DNA from: Diphasiastrum complanatum
Taxonomy: Eukaryota > Streptophyta > Lycopodiopsida > Lycopodiales > Lycopodiaceae
NCBI GenBank assembly: GCA_029204225.1
Contig: CM055111.1
Span: 21,975,805 to 22,039,804 of the forward strand
Direction: 5' to 3'
DNA: 64,000 nucleotides
Positions 21,150 to 33,320 of the stretch are shown in pieces. Under the pieces are notes generated by a model. The model was not told the DNA's origin. It did not search any database and was given only the letters and a program-made list of their open reading frames with translations. Position numbers and translations under genes: made by a program. Each line of letters starts with the position of its first letter. Positions within the stretch are counted from its first letter, which is position 1.

Positions 21150-22832
21150 CAAGACACAATTGCTTTCAAGCTTGCCCTCTACATATGAGAACTGGGTGAT
21201 GATCATATCGACACACTCAGATTTAACTCTTACTAGAGTTATCACAATGTTGCTGCAAGAATACAATTGAAGAATTCAAGGCACTTCATCGACTTCATCA
21301 TCTCGCGCTCTATATGTCAACAAAGGCTCAAAACGATAGAAGCAGAAAAGCTCTAAGCAGTCCGCATCAAATCGGAAACCGACGCAAAGGCAAGAACAAT
21401 TATCAAATCCACAGTTGAAGAAGAAGATATTCTGTAAGTATGCAAGTGTACTAATCATGAAATCTCGGATTGCAAGGTTCTCAAAGCGAAGAATGCCAAC
21501 AAGCAACCAGATCAATAGGCGAATGCAGTCCCCCCATCTCCTGAACTCGACATAGAGGAGGAACATTTATGGTCAAAGACCAAAAGTCCCTATTGGGTAC
21601 TTCTTGGTTTCTAGATTCTGGAGCATGTTCACTCCTATACGCCTTACAGTACAAAGAAGTATGTTTATCTTGGTGACAATAGCACACACACTATCGAAGG
21701 TGAAGGCACTATAAGATTGAAATTCTAGCATGATCAATTCAAACTACTATTAAAAGCTTTGTTTGTTCCTAAACTCTCTAAAAACCAATTATCAGTAAGT
21801 AGAATCACTAATTTAGCTCATAGGGTAGAGTTTGAGTCATCAATAGAGAAAATAAGGTCCTTGCACTCGGCAAGAGACATGGATACTTATATAGATTGGC
21901 ACATTGTAATTTAGATACTGGTCAAGTCTTGAAAACCTATGTTCTTGTCAATAAAGCATTACTATGGCATCAAAGATTAGGCAACTTGAATCATACATCT
22001 GTATTGAACATGTCCAAACAATCCCTAGCACTTGATCTCGACTATCCAACCGACAAAGTCAACCACCCTGTCTGTCATAGCTGCATCCTTGGAAAGTAGA
22101 CTAGGATTCCCTTTAGATCGAGTCATAGGCATGCAACAAAAGATCTATTAGACGTTGTTCATTCATATATATGTGGTCCAATGCAATTCCACCATTGCGT
22201 GATGCAAAGTATTTTATTACCTTCATTGACGAATATTCTAGAAGAACAGTTGTTTATTTCATGAAGCATAAATTGGAGGCTTTCAAAATCTCTCAACAAT
22301 TCAAAGAGCGTGTAAAAAATGAAATTGGTAAAAGAATTAAAGCAATGAGGTCCGACAACGGGGGTGAATATATCTCTACCCGAACTCAAAGAGTATTGCC
22401 TTAACAACGACATTGGGCAACAATACATTACCTCCTATTCACCTCAATAAAATGGACTTGTTGAGAGAAAGAATAGAACCTTAGTCAAATAGGCCAAGTG
22501 TATGCTTGCGCATGGGACATTGCCATAGTCCTTCTGGGCTGAAGCTGTTTTCACTGCAGCTTATATTCAGAACAGATGTCCTACTAAAGGTCTCTCAGAC
22601 AAAAAACCATATGAAGTTTGGATAGGCTCCAAACCATCATTATCAAACTTACGAGTTCTTGGATGTATCGCTTATGTGCAAATTCCGCATGATCTCACAA
22701 AGAAGCTCGAGTTCCAGAGTATAGAATCTATTTTCATCAGCTACACTACTTCACAAAATGCTTATAAGTTGTATGATCCTATCGAGTCAAAGATATTCAC
22801 TAGTCGAGATGTCATCTACATCGAAGATTAGT
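21150..22832 (+). pseudogene. Copia gag-protease-integrase fragment entering R1
   Basis: Starts in spacer 1 with gag 'LLSSLPSTYENWVMII' and 'LTRVITMLLQEYN' (21150-21270), and continues across the R1 boundary at 21283 into a zinc knuckle region near 21430 (CX2CX4HX4C spacing but one base short), a protease 'FLDSGACS' at about 21610, GAG-pre-integrase 'LLWHQRLGNLNHTSVLNMSK' with 'CHSCILGK' (21960-22097), and the integrase core. In the core the first catalytic Asp of 'HSDICG' is Tyr (22160-22178), while 'MRSDNGGEYIS' and 'NGLVERKNRT' keep the second Asp and the Glu. It ends with 'SKIFTSRDVIYIED'. Stops occur throughout. Because the gag continues smoothly, spacer 1 is the original neighbour of this R arm. 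Confidence 0.88.
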
Positions 22833-23108
22833 TTATCTACCTCAAAGGTAAGAGCAAAGCTCATATAGCCAAACTATGAAACTCTCCGAGTTATTGAACT
22901 TTCCAATTCTCAAATTGTCTATTCCTATTGAAGGTCCTAGCTCGTCTACTCCAAACGAATAGTCTTTTGCAAATTGAATCCTCAATGGAGGTGGGTCATC
23001 AATATTCCACTCATTAATTGCCCCCTAAGATAAGGGTTGTAGGGTGAAGGGTTTAGGTTTATAGAGCAAGGGTTTTAATATTTAGGATATGGGGTTGGTT
23101 GACTTATG
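22833..23108. other. Junction segment between opposed Copia fragments (R1)
   Basis: Inverted copy of 18537-18810. It holds the non-coding end of the plus-strand integrase and the join to the minus-strand gag-protease. No gene. Confidence 0.45.
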
Positions 23109-24105
23109 TTATACTCCTTTTCTTCTTAATGTTACATTGTTGAGTAAGGTTAAGAATGTGTCCTTTTGGAAAGTCGTATGGGAGCTAGCCCCACTATCAA
23201 TCCACCAAGTGTCCTTTGAGTTGCTTTTGCTTGTTGGAGTGGATATAGATGCCATCAAAGATGAGATCTCCTCATCTTTATCCTCTTCATATGCAAGGTT
23301 CCCTTGTTGTCCTCCTCCTCTTTTGCTCTTAGCCTCTTGTAGCATTCGGATGCATAATGCCCCTTCTTTCCACAAAAGAAGCATTTTTGTTTTGACTTGT
23401 CCTTTGAGCTTGATGCATCATCCTCTTCTTTAGCCTCCTTTGGATGCTTCTTCTTTCCATTGGTCTTCTTTTTGCCCTTGAATGAGAAATTGGCTTTCTC
23501 ATCACCATCCTGCAAAGACAAGGAACTCATCCTAGATTTTGCATGGAGCATCCTACACTCTTCAGCCACTAATACACTATGAAGTTTTTCTATTGTTGGC
23601 AAAGTGTCTTGGATGGCAAAACTTTGTACCAAATTTGCAAAGTCATCTCCTAGACCATTCAGGACAATTTGTACAAGCTCTCCATCATGAATCTTCTCTC
23701 CAATGGAAGCCAACTCCCTATTTAGAGACTTGTTTTCGAGTACATAATCTTGTGCACTCTCCTCACTTCTCCTCATGCTTTGCAGAATCTGATTCCTAGG
23801 CATTAGAATCCTCGAAGTGTTACTAGATTCATAGATTGATTTTAAAGACTCCCAAGCCTCTTTAGCACACATGCTAATACTTCTCTCAACAAATCATTCA
23901 TCTTCACACAAATAAGTGCAAGCCAAGATCTCTTCTTGTATCTAGCTAACTCATGTGCACCTAGAGGTTCATCTTCATCTTCAATCAAGAACTCATAAAG
24001 GTATTGGAGCACCAAAAGTGACTCCATCCTAACCTTCCAAACAACATAATTTGTAGAATTCAATCTCTCACTAGCTTCTAGAAGGTATGCTCCAGCAGAT
24101 CCCAT
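23109..24105 (-). pseudogene. Copia gag, zinc knuckle and protease start (R1)
   Basis: Inverted counterpart of 17545-18536. The main gag frame is open for 205 codons (23255-23872) through the knuckle CFFCGKKGHYASEC, then a frame change leads to 'DTWWIDSGASSHTTFQKDTF' with the DSG intact. The N-terminal part (23842-24105) is in another frame. R1 shares 'YVVWK', 'MCAKEAW' and 'EEDKDEE' with L1, whereas L2 and R2 have 'YAVWK', 'MSAKEAW' and 'EEDGDEE'. Confidence 0.9.
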
Positions 24106-24876
24106 CTTACTAGTGACTTCTAAAACAAGAAATAGATTTGATTGACTTGAAACTCACAAAGGTCTCACACTTGCAATGTTTCACTCAAATTTGTTTTCTA
24201 ATCCAACAAATGGACTTATAATCACATTTCTATCACTCCCTCACAAAGCCGAAATGAAAATAAGATGAAGTGAAAACTCTTTTCAATCAAATCTTGCCAA
24301 GAAATGGATTTGATTGTCTCTAGAAGCTCACTAAGGTCTCTTTCTTGTAGTGTCTCACTCAAATTAGATTCCTAATCCAACAAGTGGACTTATAATATCA
24401 GTTCTAGCACTCCCTCACAAAGTTGGAATGAAGATAAGATGATGTGATCTTGCCAATTTTGGCTATTTTTGGACAATAACATGACTAACTCTCCCTCACA
24501 CTTTTCAGTGTACTTTCAAGACCTGTAAAACAAGTTTAGAGGACCTGACTTCAGCCTAGATTAATTAGAACTCATGACCCTAAGTCCAATCTAATCAATG
24601 GCACTCAATCTTGGTAGCTTATCTTAAGATTTCCACCAAAAATTACATCAAAAGCTCACAAATTGAATTTCTGTGGATCAAATGATTACCATGCATTAAA
24701 TGCAGGTTCAGAGGTGCCCACACATGGACAGTACGGATTTGGACCCCTACCAATTTTGGGATCAAATCTCCTCACCAAAATCAAAATTCTAGCTTGCCCT
24801 CTCAATACTAGTTTTTAGCACCAAAACTTGCTAAAAATGGATTTGCTTTTGATAAATGGCTTATGCTCTTGTACTT
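24106..24876 (-). repeat. Copia leader with tandem duplication (R1)
   Basis: Inverted copy of 16774-17544, including the diverged duplicated block (24110-24440). R1 differs from L1 at several positions, e.g. a few extra bases near 24570. Confidence 0.65.
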
Positions 24877-24889
24877 GCCTCTGATACCA
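24877..24889 (-). other. Copia primer binding site (R1)
   Basis: 'gcctctgatacca' is the reverse complement of the site at 16761 and lies next to the LTR terminus 'tgtgaaagta'. Confidence 0.8.
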
Positions 24890-26274
24890 TGTGAAAGTAC
24901 TATACTTTAGGACCATAAATGGATCTACAAAAGATCCACAAGAGTGTTTGGATGCTTGCTTAACAATCTATCAAAAAACTAGACACAGAAAAGTTGATCT
25001 AGATTGGCAATTTGACAAACAACAAGCATTAACAATCAAAAGCATTGATCAACATGGAAATACGGTCCCACACATGTGTACTACAGGCTATAGTACGGCT
25101 TTCAACCTGAGAAACAAGTAGAAATTGATCTGGTTTCATTTGGATCACAAAAACTCAATGTACATAGTGAACTAGCTTGAGATTGCCAATGAGCTCCAAA
25201 AATATTCTATCTTCTCACTATGGGAGCTTGGAATACATAGCAAATTCGACTTCCTTCTTGAAGTTAGGTGGATTTCCAGCATGTAATAAGGAAGTTAACT
25301 CACCCTTCTTGCCCTAAAATGAAACCTAGATCCTAGACTTATGCTTGGTAGGTAGCTAGTTGGTCAAATTTTCACCTTAGACTTAGGTGTAGGTCCTATA
25401 AAGTAGGGATGACCACCAAATAGACATGACCAACTCTCTTGAATTGACTTAACCTACATTAGGAGTGGGTTTCCACGTGGCATCTTGGCCTTCCATGTGT
25501 GGAACCCAATTATACACAATATTTGCAAAGTTCTACATGGCTAGATTTGCCAAAATAGGCTATTTTTCACAAAAAACTTCAGCAAAATCACCATGCAAAA
25601 AATTTCCACAAGTATAGTACATAAAATTAGGGAAAATATTTACGCTTTTTTAAAATTTTACTCACAAAATTTCCAAAATTTCAAAACAGACATAACTTGA
25701 GCTACAATGAACCTATAAAGCACAATACAAAGAGAGACCAAGTGACCTGAGAAGCTTGACATGTCACCTACGACCTCAGCTTACAGAGCCACATAAAATA
25801 TGTAGTAGGACGCACTTTCAAAGAGAGGTTTCATGCAGAATCAACCAAATAACAACCTAGCACCCAAAGAGACATTACCAACAGTCTTAAAAGGTTTATT
25901 AGACTTCCGTGAAGCCTTCACTCAAGTCAAGGGATGTAGTATGGGCTGAGAATGAAGATTTTTCAACTTGTGGGAGGGTGCTTTAGCGATAAACTTCATA
26001 GAGACGGAACACAAGCCTCTGATCACCAATTTACAGGCCTGATAGCTTGTTGGGATGGCCAGGAGGAGTATAAATAAAGATGGATTGACTTCATGCATGA
26101 TTCTCTTGTGGATTTCTAGCCATAAATCCCCCAAGAACCATTTCAAAAAACAATTTTTAGTCTTTTCAGGCCATCCTACACCCTCAATTCTCTAAAGTCT
26201 TTGCTCTAACTTCATGGACAGCTTCAAAAGATATTGATTAATCTGTGAAGAAATATGAATCATTAAAATCCAAC
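24890..26274 (-). repeat. Probable Copia 5' LTR region (R1)
   Basis: Inverted copy of 15361-16760 with the LTR end at 24890. No coding sequence recognised. Confidence 0.5.
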
Positions 26275-26913
26275 CTAATCTCTTGTTCTTTGGTTATGGA
26301 AGACAACACAATTTACACCATTGGCAATGTAGAAAATCAACATCTACTTAATGAAAGAGATGCAAACTTAATAAGAACTTGATCAAACAGGAGAATAGTG
26401 TCCATATTGGATGCTTCACTATTTCTTACATCAATTTTGTACATCAAGATATAACTAGAACATGAAGAACCAAATAGAATTGAAATGAAATGATTCCACC
26501 ATGCTTCCAACTCTGAACTCTTTGGAAACTAATAGCAACCAAACAATAAATGTCTGTGATGACCACTTGCTTGCTTGTCTCCTCCATCTTTGTCCTTTCT
26601 TGATATGTCTCCACCATAAAACTCCATGAATGCACCTCCATCTCCATCTTGCCAAAAGATGTCATCATCACTTGATGACTTGATCATGAATGAGTGATAC
26701 AAAAGTTTCATTTCCATCAGCAAAGCCAGCCAAGATTTCTAGTACAACTTTAACATCAATATGATGCAAAACAATGTAGCTAGTTTCACCATATCTTGAC
26801 AATTTGCACACATTCACATGAAATTGCTCATACATGAGATAGAACAAGCAAAGTAAACTTGAACAACACTTGATTGCTGATCCTTTGAATTTACTTGAGT
26901 CTTAAAATACCTG
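26275..26913 (-). repeat. 3' region of RT-less Copia and LTR-like tail (R1)
   Basis: Inverted copy of 14721-15360; no recognisable protein. Confidence 0.5.
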
Positions 26914-28565
26914 CAAAAATAGATCCAAAACATCTTTGCCAATTGACTCTCCTTTGATGCTCTTGATAGCTCCAAATTGCCACCTTACCTTTTGTCTTGT
27001 TGAAGCCCTTTGAGATCAACCTCTCGATCATCAACTTGACCATCAAAGTCATTGAACAAACTTTGTTTTCCAGATTCATTACTTGATGTAAAATCATGAA
27101 AATGTCCATCCACTTGCATAGCATCATCTACAAAAGAAGAATCATCAAAACATGTGAGAAAAGCAAAATGAGTCACTTCCACTTGCTTACCCTTCACATC
27201 ATATGTGAGCCTTGAAGGTGTTTGCCTTTGCCTTGATGTCCTCCTTGGCTTTTGACTTGATGAAGGTCCTTCATCATCACCATCTAAAGTAGTATCCATG
27301 TCATCACCATCGAGAATGTTAGATCCATCTACAAAATCATTACTTGAAGACACCTTTGGAATGTTCCCCTCATCAAAAATGACATCTCTTCCAATAATCA
27401 CCTTATTAGTACTAGGAATGTAAACCTTATAGGCTTTAGTCACCTCACTATATCTAGCAAATATACATTTCCTTGAAGATGGATCCTCCTTTGTCCTATC
27501 ATCAAGAGCTATATTGACATAGCAAGTGCATCCAAAAGTTCTAAAAACCTTGACACTCGGTCTTTTCTTGAATAGCATCTTAAAAGGTGTTCTTCCATCC
27601 AATATAGCACTCGGCCACCTATTGCATATAAGGTCAGCACACAAGGAAGCTTGATCCCAAAACGGTTTTGGAATATTAGCTTCTAACCTCATGGCTTTGG
27701 CGCTTTCACATAAAGTTCTATTCTTCCTCTCGGCCACTCCATTTTGTTGTGGTCTCCTTGGAGTCTTGTGTACTCCCTCTTGATCACATGCTCATCACAA
27801 AAGGCCTTGAACTTGGTTGAGATATACTCACCACCATTGGCACTTGATCTTTGTAGAGAATTGGTTCTCTCTTGCATTCTTGAACTTGACAAAGACATCA
27901 TACACTTCATCTTTGCTCTTTAGTAGATAGATCCAACAAAATATACTAAAATCATCAATGAAAGTTACATACATCTTATCTCCACTATTGCTACTTGTAG
28001 TAATTCCCTGAATATCTGAATGTACAACTTGAAAAGTCTTTATAGATCTATTATAAGGTAGTCTACGTGACTTTGTAAAAGCACAAGACTCACAAACATG
28101 CTTGATGCTAGTTAAGGAACTTGGAAGACCAATCACAACTTGCTAGGCTAGCCATTTCCTCCAATGACTTGAAGTTGAGGTGCCCCATCCTCTTATGCCA
28201 AACTTCTTGAATAGGTAGTTGCTCACTTGCAACACATCCAACTTGGTTAGCAATAACACAAGCATCTAGTTTAAATAACTTCCCTTGTCTTTTACCTTTT
28301 GCAATCAAGACATCCTTCCTTTTAATCATACAAGTAGTTTAATTTGATCATGCTGAAATTGCATCTTACAGTTGTGAGTACTATTGTCACCAAGATGAAC
28401 AAATTTCTTCGTGCTGCAAGGCATGTAGGAGTTGAAAAACTCACATTGATTGGTCATGTGTTGAGTTGCTCCAGAATTCAGAACCATGAATTATCCAAAA
28501 ATGCGCTTTGATCTTTAAACCATAAATGCGCCTTCGTCCACTTCGACTTGGGGAGATGATGAAAC
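26914..28565 (-). pseudogene. Copia protease-integrase segment without RT (R1)
   Basis: Inverted counterpart of 13067-14720 with the same domain order and the same Asp to Ala change in 'SANGGEY'. It shares with L1 a one-base loss in the protease ('cagaaccatg' near 28480), another near 28371 ('attgcatctt') and 'tttaatttgatc' near 28345; L2 and R2 have the longer or alternative forms. In the integrase C-terminal part it instead agrees with L2 ('NDFVDGS', 'DDREVDL'). Confidence 0.9.
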
Positions 28566-29107
28566 TGTGTTTCCTATGTACAATTTACATGGTAAGTTTT
28601 GATCAAGCTAGATTTTCCAATTTTTGGCAATTTCTCACACTATACAACAATCTTTACATGTGTGGAATCATGACATACAAGCTTAGATGCCTTCTACACA
28701 CTAGAATCACCAATGTAAAGAGAGAAGAGATAGAAGAAGATGATATGATAGAAAAAGAAAGTTCTCCAAACATCAAGAAAAAACTTGATTGCTTTCTCCA
28801 CACTCGTACAACTATATATTGCAGAAAATATGTCATTTGGCCACTTGCCAATTATTAGTAGTACCTTCCAAGTACTTACCAAAAACCTAGTTAATCAAGT
28901 GACTAGTTTCAATGTATCTAGTTACGAAAAGTCATTTGGTCCAAATCCGAGCTTGACTTATCAAATAATTTTCAAAAATAGCAACATTACTATTTTTAAA
29001 AATTATTTACGTAAAAAAATGTTCGTCTAAGTTTACTTCTACCTTTGCCCTCCAAGTTGCCAAATTAAACCAACTAAACTAGTTGACATTTTTCACACTC
29101 CCTCTTC
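28566..29107 (-). repeat. Polypurine tract and Copia 3' LTR (R1)
   Basis: Polypurine tract at 29098-29107 and LTR start (reverse of 'tgtgaaaaatgtc') at 29097. Shares variants with L1 inside the LTR (e.g. Lys versus Arg codon in the open frame 'FQVLT.NLVN', Val versus Ile in 'RITN.KREE'). Confidence 0.6.
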
Positions 29108-29557
29108 AACTAGTTTTACCACACAACTTTTCAAGAATGATCTCCATTCTAAAAAAAAGACCTCCTCTCAATGCTTTTGTAATGTTCAAAATAGAAACAT
29201 TCATAATTGATATAGATAATAGTGTCCAGGTTGGATGCTTCACTATTTCTTACATCCGAATATAAAGATGAAACTAGTACATGAAGAACAAAATAAAATG
29301 AAAATGTTATAATTCTTCCATGCTTCCACCTTCGATATTTCTGAAAAATAGTAGCAACCAAGTAATAAATGTGAGTGATCAACAAATACTTGCAAGTCTT
29401 CTTCATATTTCACTTCATGTAAAGTGTGAAAGAATCAACTAGTTTCATCATATTTACTATATTTTCATATTTGGCATATTGAGGCCAACTTTGTTTTTAG
29501 ACTTAGAGATTGACTTTTCAAAGTTCATTAGTCTAAATGTCATTCGAATGAACATCC
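29108..29557 (-). repeat. 3' untranslated Copia sequence and LTR-start scrap (R1)
   Basis: Inverted copy of 12076-12524. In this part R1 resembles R2 rather than L1 (both read 'DVRNSEASNLDT' in the open frame, L1 and L2 read 'DVKNSEASNMDT'). Confidence 0.5.
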
Positions 29558-29953
29558 ATTTCATGAAGACAACCATCCATTTGCATACCATCATCTACAC
29601 AAGAAGATGTGCCAAAATATGTGAAAAAATAAAATTTGTACCTTCCACGACTTGCGTACCCTTTTCATCATATGTAAGCCTTGATGGCTTTGTCATTTGC
29701 CTTGAGGATATTCTTAGGACTTGAATTGGCATCTCAAAAACCACCATCCAAAAAACCATCTTCATCACCATCAAAAATATTAGATTCATCAGCATCAACA
29801 ACATCAAGCTTATCCCCATTTTTCTCTTCAAAGATAACATCCATAGAAATGTGAACTTTCTTTGAATTAGGAATGTAAAATCTATAAGCTTTTCTTACTT
29901 CACTATAGCCAAAAAAAATCCCCTTAAAGGATTGAGTTGACATAGCAAGTACT
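29558..29953 (-). pseudogene. Copia integrase C-terminal scrap (R1)
   Basis: Counterpart of 11680-12075; here 'GIFFGYSEVRKAYRFYIPNS' is open without the stop seen in L1. It agrees with R2 ('KAYRFYIPN'). Confidence 0.75.
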
Positions 29954-30192
29954 ACCAAAGGTCTTCAATGCTTGATGATTGTCTTCTTATAAAAAAGTGT
30001 TACATCCATGTCCTATATATAGGATTTGGTATAATCCTAGACTTGGATACATGGTACTCTAGCACTTGATATTATTGGTTATGCCACATTATTAGGGAAA
30101 AGGCTAGTAATGTAATTAATAACCTTGTGAGGGCCCAAACACAATTATTGTAGCTAGTATATGGTTTAGGATTGCTAATGCATGTGTAGAGT
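29954..30192. other. Non-coding link (R1)
   Basis: Inverted copy of 11441-11679; nothing recognised. Confidence 0.3.
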
Positions 30193-31435
30193 ATCAATAA
30201 AAATGGAAAGCACTTTAAGGGAGTTTTAGATTTGCATGGGCACATGAATAGGGAGGCTTGGGGCTTATATAAGGCTTGTAGAAACTCGCCCAATTCCATT
30301 TTTAATTTTGGTGCTTTCATTGCCAGTTTTTCTCTCTCTCTCCGACACTTGTCTCCTTTTGCAAGTTTTTTCACAACTCTGGTTACATACTGCTGTAAAA
30401 CACCTAATAGACCTCCTTAGTGGACTATGTGAGAAATTGTCAACTAGTTTGCTATTTTGGTCATATTTGTTTATTTGGCAATTGAGGCCAATTTACATAT
30501 TAGACTTAGAGATAGTCATTTCAAAGTTATTTTAGTCCAAATGTTTTTGAATTACCACTTTTATAAAGTGAGGAAAAATGTAGGAGCTCAAGTTTTGTAG
30601 ATTCAAATTTGAATGTCGGAGACATTGAATCTAGTCCACATTAATTGTAGGGTTTTTGATATGGAGGAAAACCAAGATCATTAATGAGGCATGGACCTGT
30701 TATATATAGCTATACACATGTGGGAAGAGAAGTACTCTCTCTCTCTCTCTCATCTCATTTCATGCTTATACATGAGTTCTCTCTCTCTCTCTCTCTCTCT
30801 CTCATCTCATTTCATGCTTATACACGAGTTCTGTTGGGTTCATCTATCCATTGGTGCACTATTTTGGTGATATCTTGAAATCGTGTGTGTAGAATATGTC
30901 AAGGATTCCAGATCATTCAAGATACAATCCATGTCCCTGATCTTTGGTTACAATAAACCAACAATCCTGCCAATGTAGAAAAATCAGCATCTACATACAA
31001 AATGAGATGCAAAGTCTAAGAGATACTGATCAAACATGAATCAAAACATAAAATATAGTTTTTGCTCGTACAATTACAGTACCCTACTGTAATTATAGTA
31101 CCCTATTTTATTTAACATGTGTGAAACCGAAAATAGCAATAAAAGATCATTCTACAAATAGAATTGCAAGATAACATGAGAGTGCACCAATGAGTAGTAG
31201 AACCCAAAGAGGACCATGTATAATGATGAAATGAGAGAGAGAAGAGAGAATATGCGTCTCTCCATGAGTTACATCCTTTATAGAGTGTCCAAACCCTATT
31301 TGGCCACTTGGCTTTCCCTCCAAAATGTAAACCCTACTATTTTTGGGACTAGATTCAATGTACCCAAAGTTCAAATTTGAATCTCTCCCAAACTTGACTA
31401 CCAACTTTCCCACACTTTCAAGAAGTGTTTATTGA
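30193..31435. repeat. Head-to-head pair of LTR-like remnants (R1, outer end)
   Basis: Inverted copy of 10240-11440, meeting at about 30934. The microsatellite differs: two (CT)n tracts at about 30735-30751 and 30780-30803 separated by a duplicated 'catctcatttcatgcttata' block, a local tandem duplication not seen in the other arms. At 31435 homology to the L arms ends, but the LTR-like sequence continues into S2. Confidence 0.65.
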
Positions 31436-31823
31436 ATGTATTTTAAACTAATATAACTTCAAAAAGTTTAATCTCTAAGTCTAAAATGAGTTTTGGCCTC
31501 ATATTAGTTAAGAAGACACAATTGAAAACACCCGACCAAATCAATCACCACAGCACAACGTCAAGTGCAACAAGAACACATAATTGCTCTCTTCAAACTG
31601 TATATTCCACTCTCTTCGTAAGTACAAAGATGAGTTCCTTAAAAAACACTCAAAGGGCTCGTAAAAGCAAGATGGCCCGATAACTCTAGAACTAAGAAAG
31701 CACTGTATAAGTCGATCATTGCTATTTTAACTCTCTCCCTCAATGATCAACGTCACTTCTTATTTTAGAGTATACTCTAGACATGGAACATATCTCCATG
31801 ATAGCATTACATGTAAAGGCTTT
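31436..31823 (-). repeat. LTR-like start and possible polypurine tract (S2)
   Basis: Copy of 502-889; no gene. Confidence 0.45.
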
Positions 31824-32183
31824 TTACATGACCTGGCCTAAGCCAAGTTTGGCTCTAAAAGTTTCAAACTTTTCTTTACTTAAAGCTTTTGTAATTATAT
31901 CAGCAACTTGTAACAACGTAGAACAATGTTCAATTCCTATGTCTTCAGATTGTAATTTTTCACGCACAAAGTGATATTTTACTTCAATATGTTTTGTCCT
32001 TGCGTGAAAGATTGGATTTTTAGCCAATTGTATTCCACTTTGACTGTCACAGAAAATAACAGTGGGATTTACTTGTTTCATGCCAATCTCACATAACAAC
32101 TTACGTAGCCAAATAGCTTTCTGGGTAGAAAATAAAAGGGTTTTCTGAAGATCAGTTGTCATATTGCCATATTTTTGCCACAA
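31824..32183 (-). pseudogene. Copia RNase H / pol C-terminus fragment (S2)
   Basis: 119 open codons, one residue different from the S1 copy ('NPTVIFCDSQ' for 'NPTIIFCDSQ') and identical to the copy at 63167-63526 in what I can read. Confidence 0.9.
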
Positions 32184-32809
32184 AAGTCAATTTTTTGCAA
32201 AACAATTTGCAAAAATACCAGTATTACTCTTGATTCTTCGCCAAAACCTTCGTTGAGTTTCCAAAACATTCTATTTATAGTAAACTACTATTTTTGAGTT
32301 CGACGAAGATTCTTCTTGTCCAGATCGTAGAAAATCTTGATTTTTACCCTCGCCAAACTACAGAAACTGTATTTTCTTGTGTCAGAAACCTTCATCCGAT
32401 TTTCCATTGTTTTATCTGTGTCAGATCTTGCATCTGAGAGGTCGGCAAAGGTTGTTTCTATAGAAATTGTCAAAAAATTTGATTAGAGATTTTTTTCTCA
32501 AAACAGCATTGTTGAAACTTCGTCGAGCCAATCTTCACTTAGGGAACCTTCGCCAGTACTATTTTAAAGTTTAGACTTTCCAGATCAAGTCTCTATCAAA
32601 ATTTAGGTCAAATCTAATACATTCTTATTTGGATTCTGAGAAATTTTTCATTTTTTGAGAAGTATCAATCAATTGAATTTCGAAATCTTTTTCATGATAT
32701 AGAGTCAAATTCTTGAAAGTAGAATAGATCTAGCAGATTTGATTTGAGAAAGTTTTGATTGAAAAATCTAGATCCAATTTCATTGTGTGCTTGATTTGAA
32801 TTTGTTAAA
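32184..32809. other. Leader-like stretch with CTTCGCC-type motifs (S2)
   Basis: Copy of 1250-1875. Some motifs have changed ('ggcaaagg' for 'ggcgaagg', 'gaaacttcgtcg' for 'gaaccttcgtcg'). Confidence 0.4.
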
Positions 32810-33320
32810 ATGGCTGTCTTTGGAGCTGCTCCTGGAAGTGCTCCTCAGGAAGTCAATCCAATTATTGTTAGAAGAGCACCCCATTTGGATCTACCCAAAT
32901 GTAATGGATTAACAGATCCAGTTAGATTTCTTCAGATCTATGCTGAATCCTGTGAAGTCTATGGAGAGAGTTTTTCCCCAAGATAAACTTAAGTTGTTTC
33001 CTATGGCCTTAACAGGCGCAGCACAAGATTGATACTATAATCAAGATGAAACTGAGCGTACAGATTGGGAGTTTGTTAAAAGAGCCCTTATCACACGATT
33101 CAAACCTCGAAAGTTTATGGAAGACCCCTTCCTACTTTTAAGTAAAATTAAAATGGGAAAGCGGAAAATGGTTCGAGATTACATTGAAAGGGTGAAACAC
33201 CTCAGATCTGAGTGCAAACCTGAGCTGATTAACAAAAATGCCATGATTATGTGATTTTTGTCGGGTCTACCTAAATGGATCAGACGTGAGCTGAAACGCC
33301 ATAATGAGTATGCATCTTGT
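32810..33320 (+). pseudogene. Ty3/Gypsy gag fragment, longer copy (S2)
   Basis: As in S1, but after 'FLSGLPKW' this copy keeps the next part of gag, 'IRRELKRHNEYASCRMDV', which S1 has lost. Frame break near 32960 and a stop before 'FLSGLP' remain. Confidence 0.85.

Larger units (their letters stand above)
10240..31435. repeat. Palindrome 1 (L1 - loop - R1)
   Basis: Positions x in L1 pair with about 41632-41675 minus x in R1 on the other strand, e.g. 13895-14647 with 26985-27737 and 17545 with 24105. Pairing runs from 10240/31435 inward to 19342/22306. The unpaired loop is about 3 kb and comprises spacer 1 plus the first kilobase of R1. The arms are about 9.1 kb and look roughly 98% identical by eye. 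Confidence 0.93.

Noticed and set aside
10240-31435. Simple sequencing or assembly hairpin (a read folded back on itself)
   Set aside because: The arms differ by many substitutions and by independent indels, and the loops are unique and different. A pure fold-back artefact would be nearly perfect. Read-level proof is still needed.
10240-31435. A giant terminal-inverted-repeat DNA transposon
   Set aside because: The outer boundary lies inside an LTR-like sequence that continues into the core on one side. I see no conserved terminal motif, no target-site duplication and no transposase.
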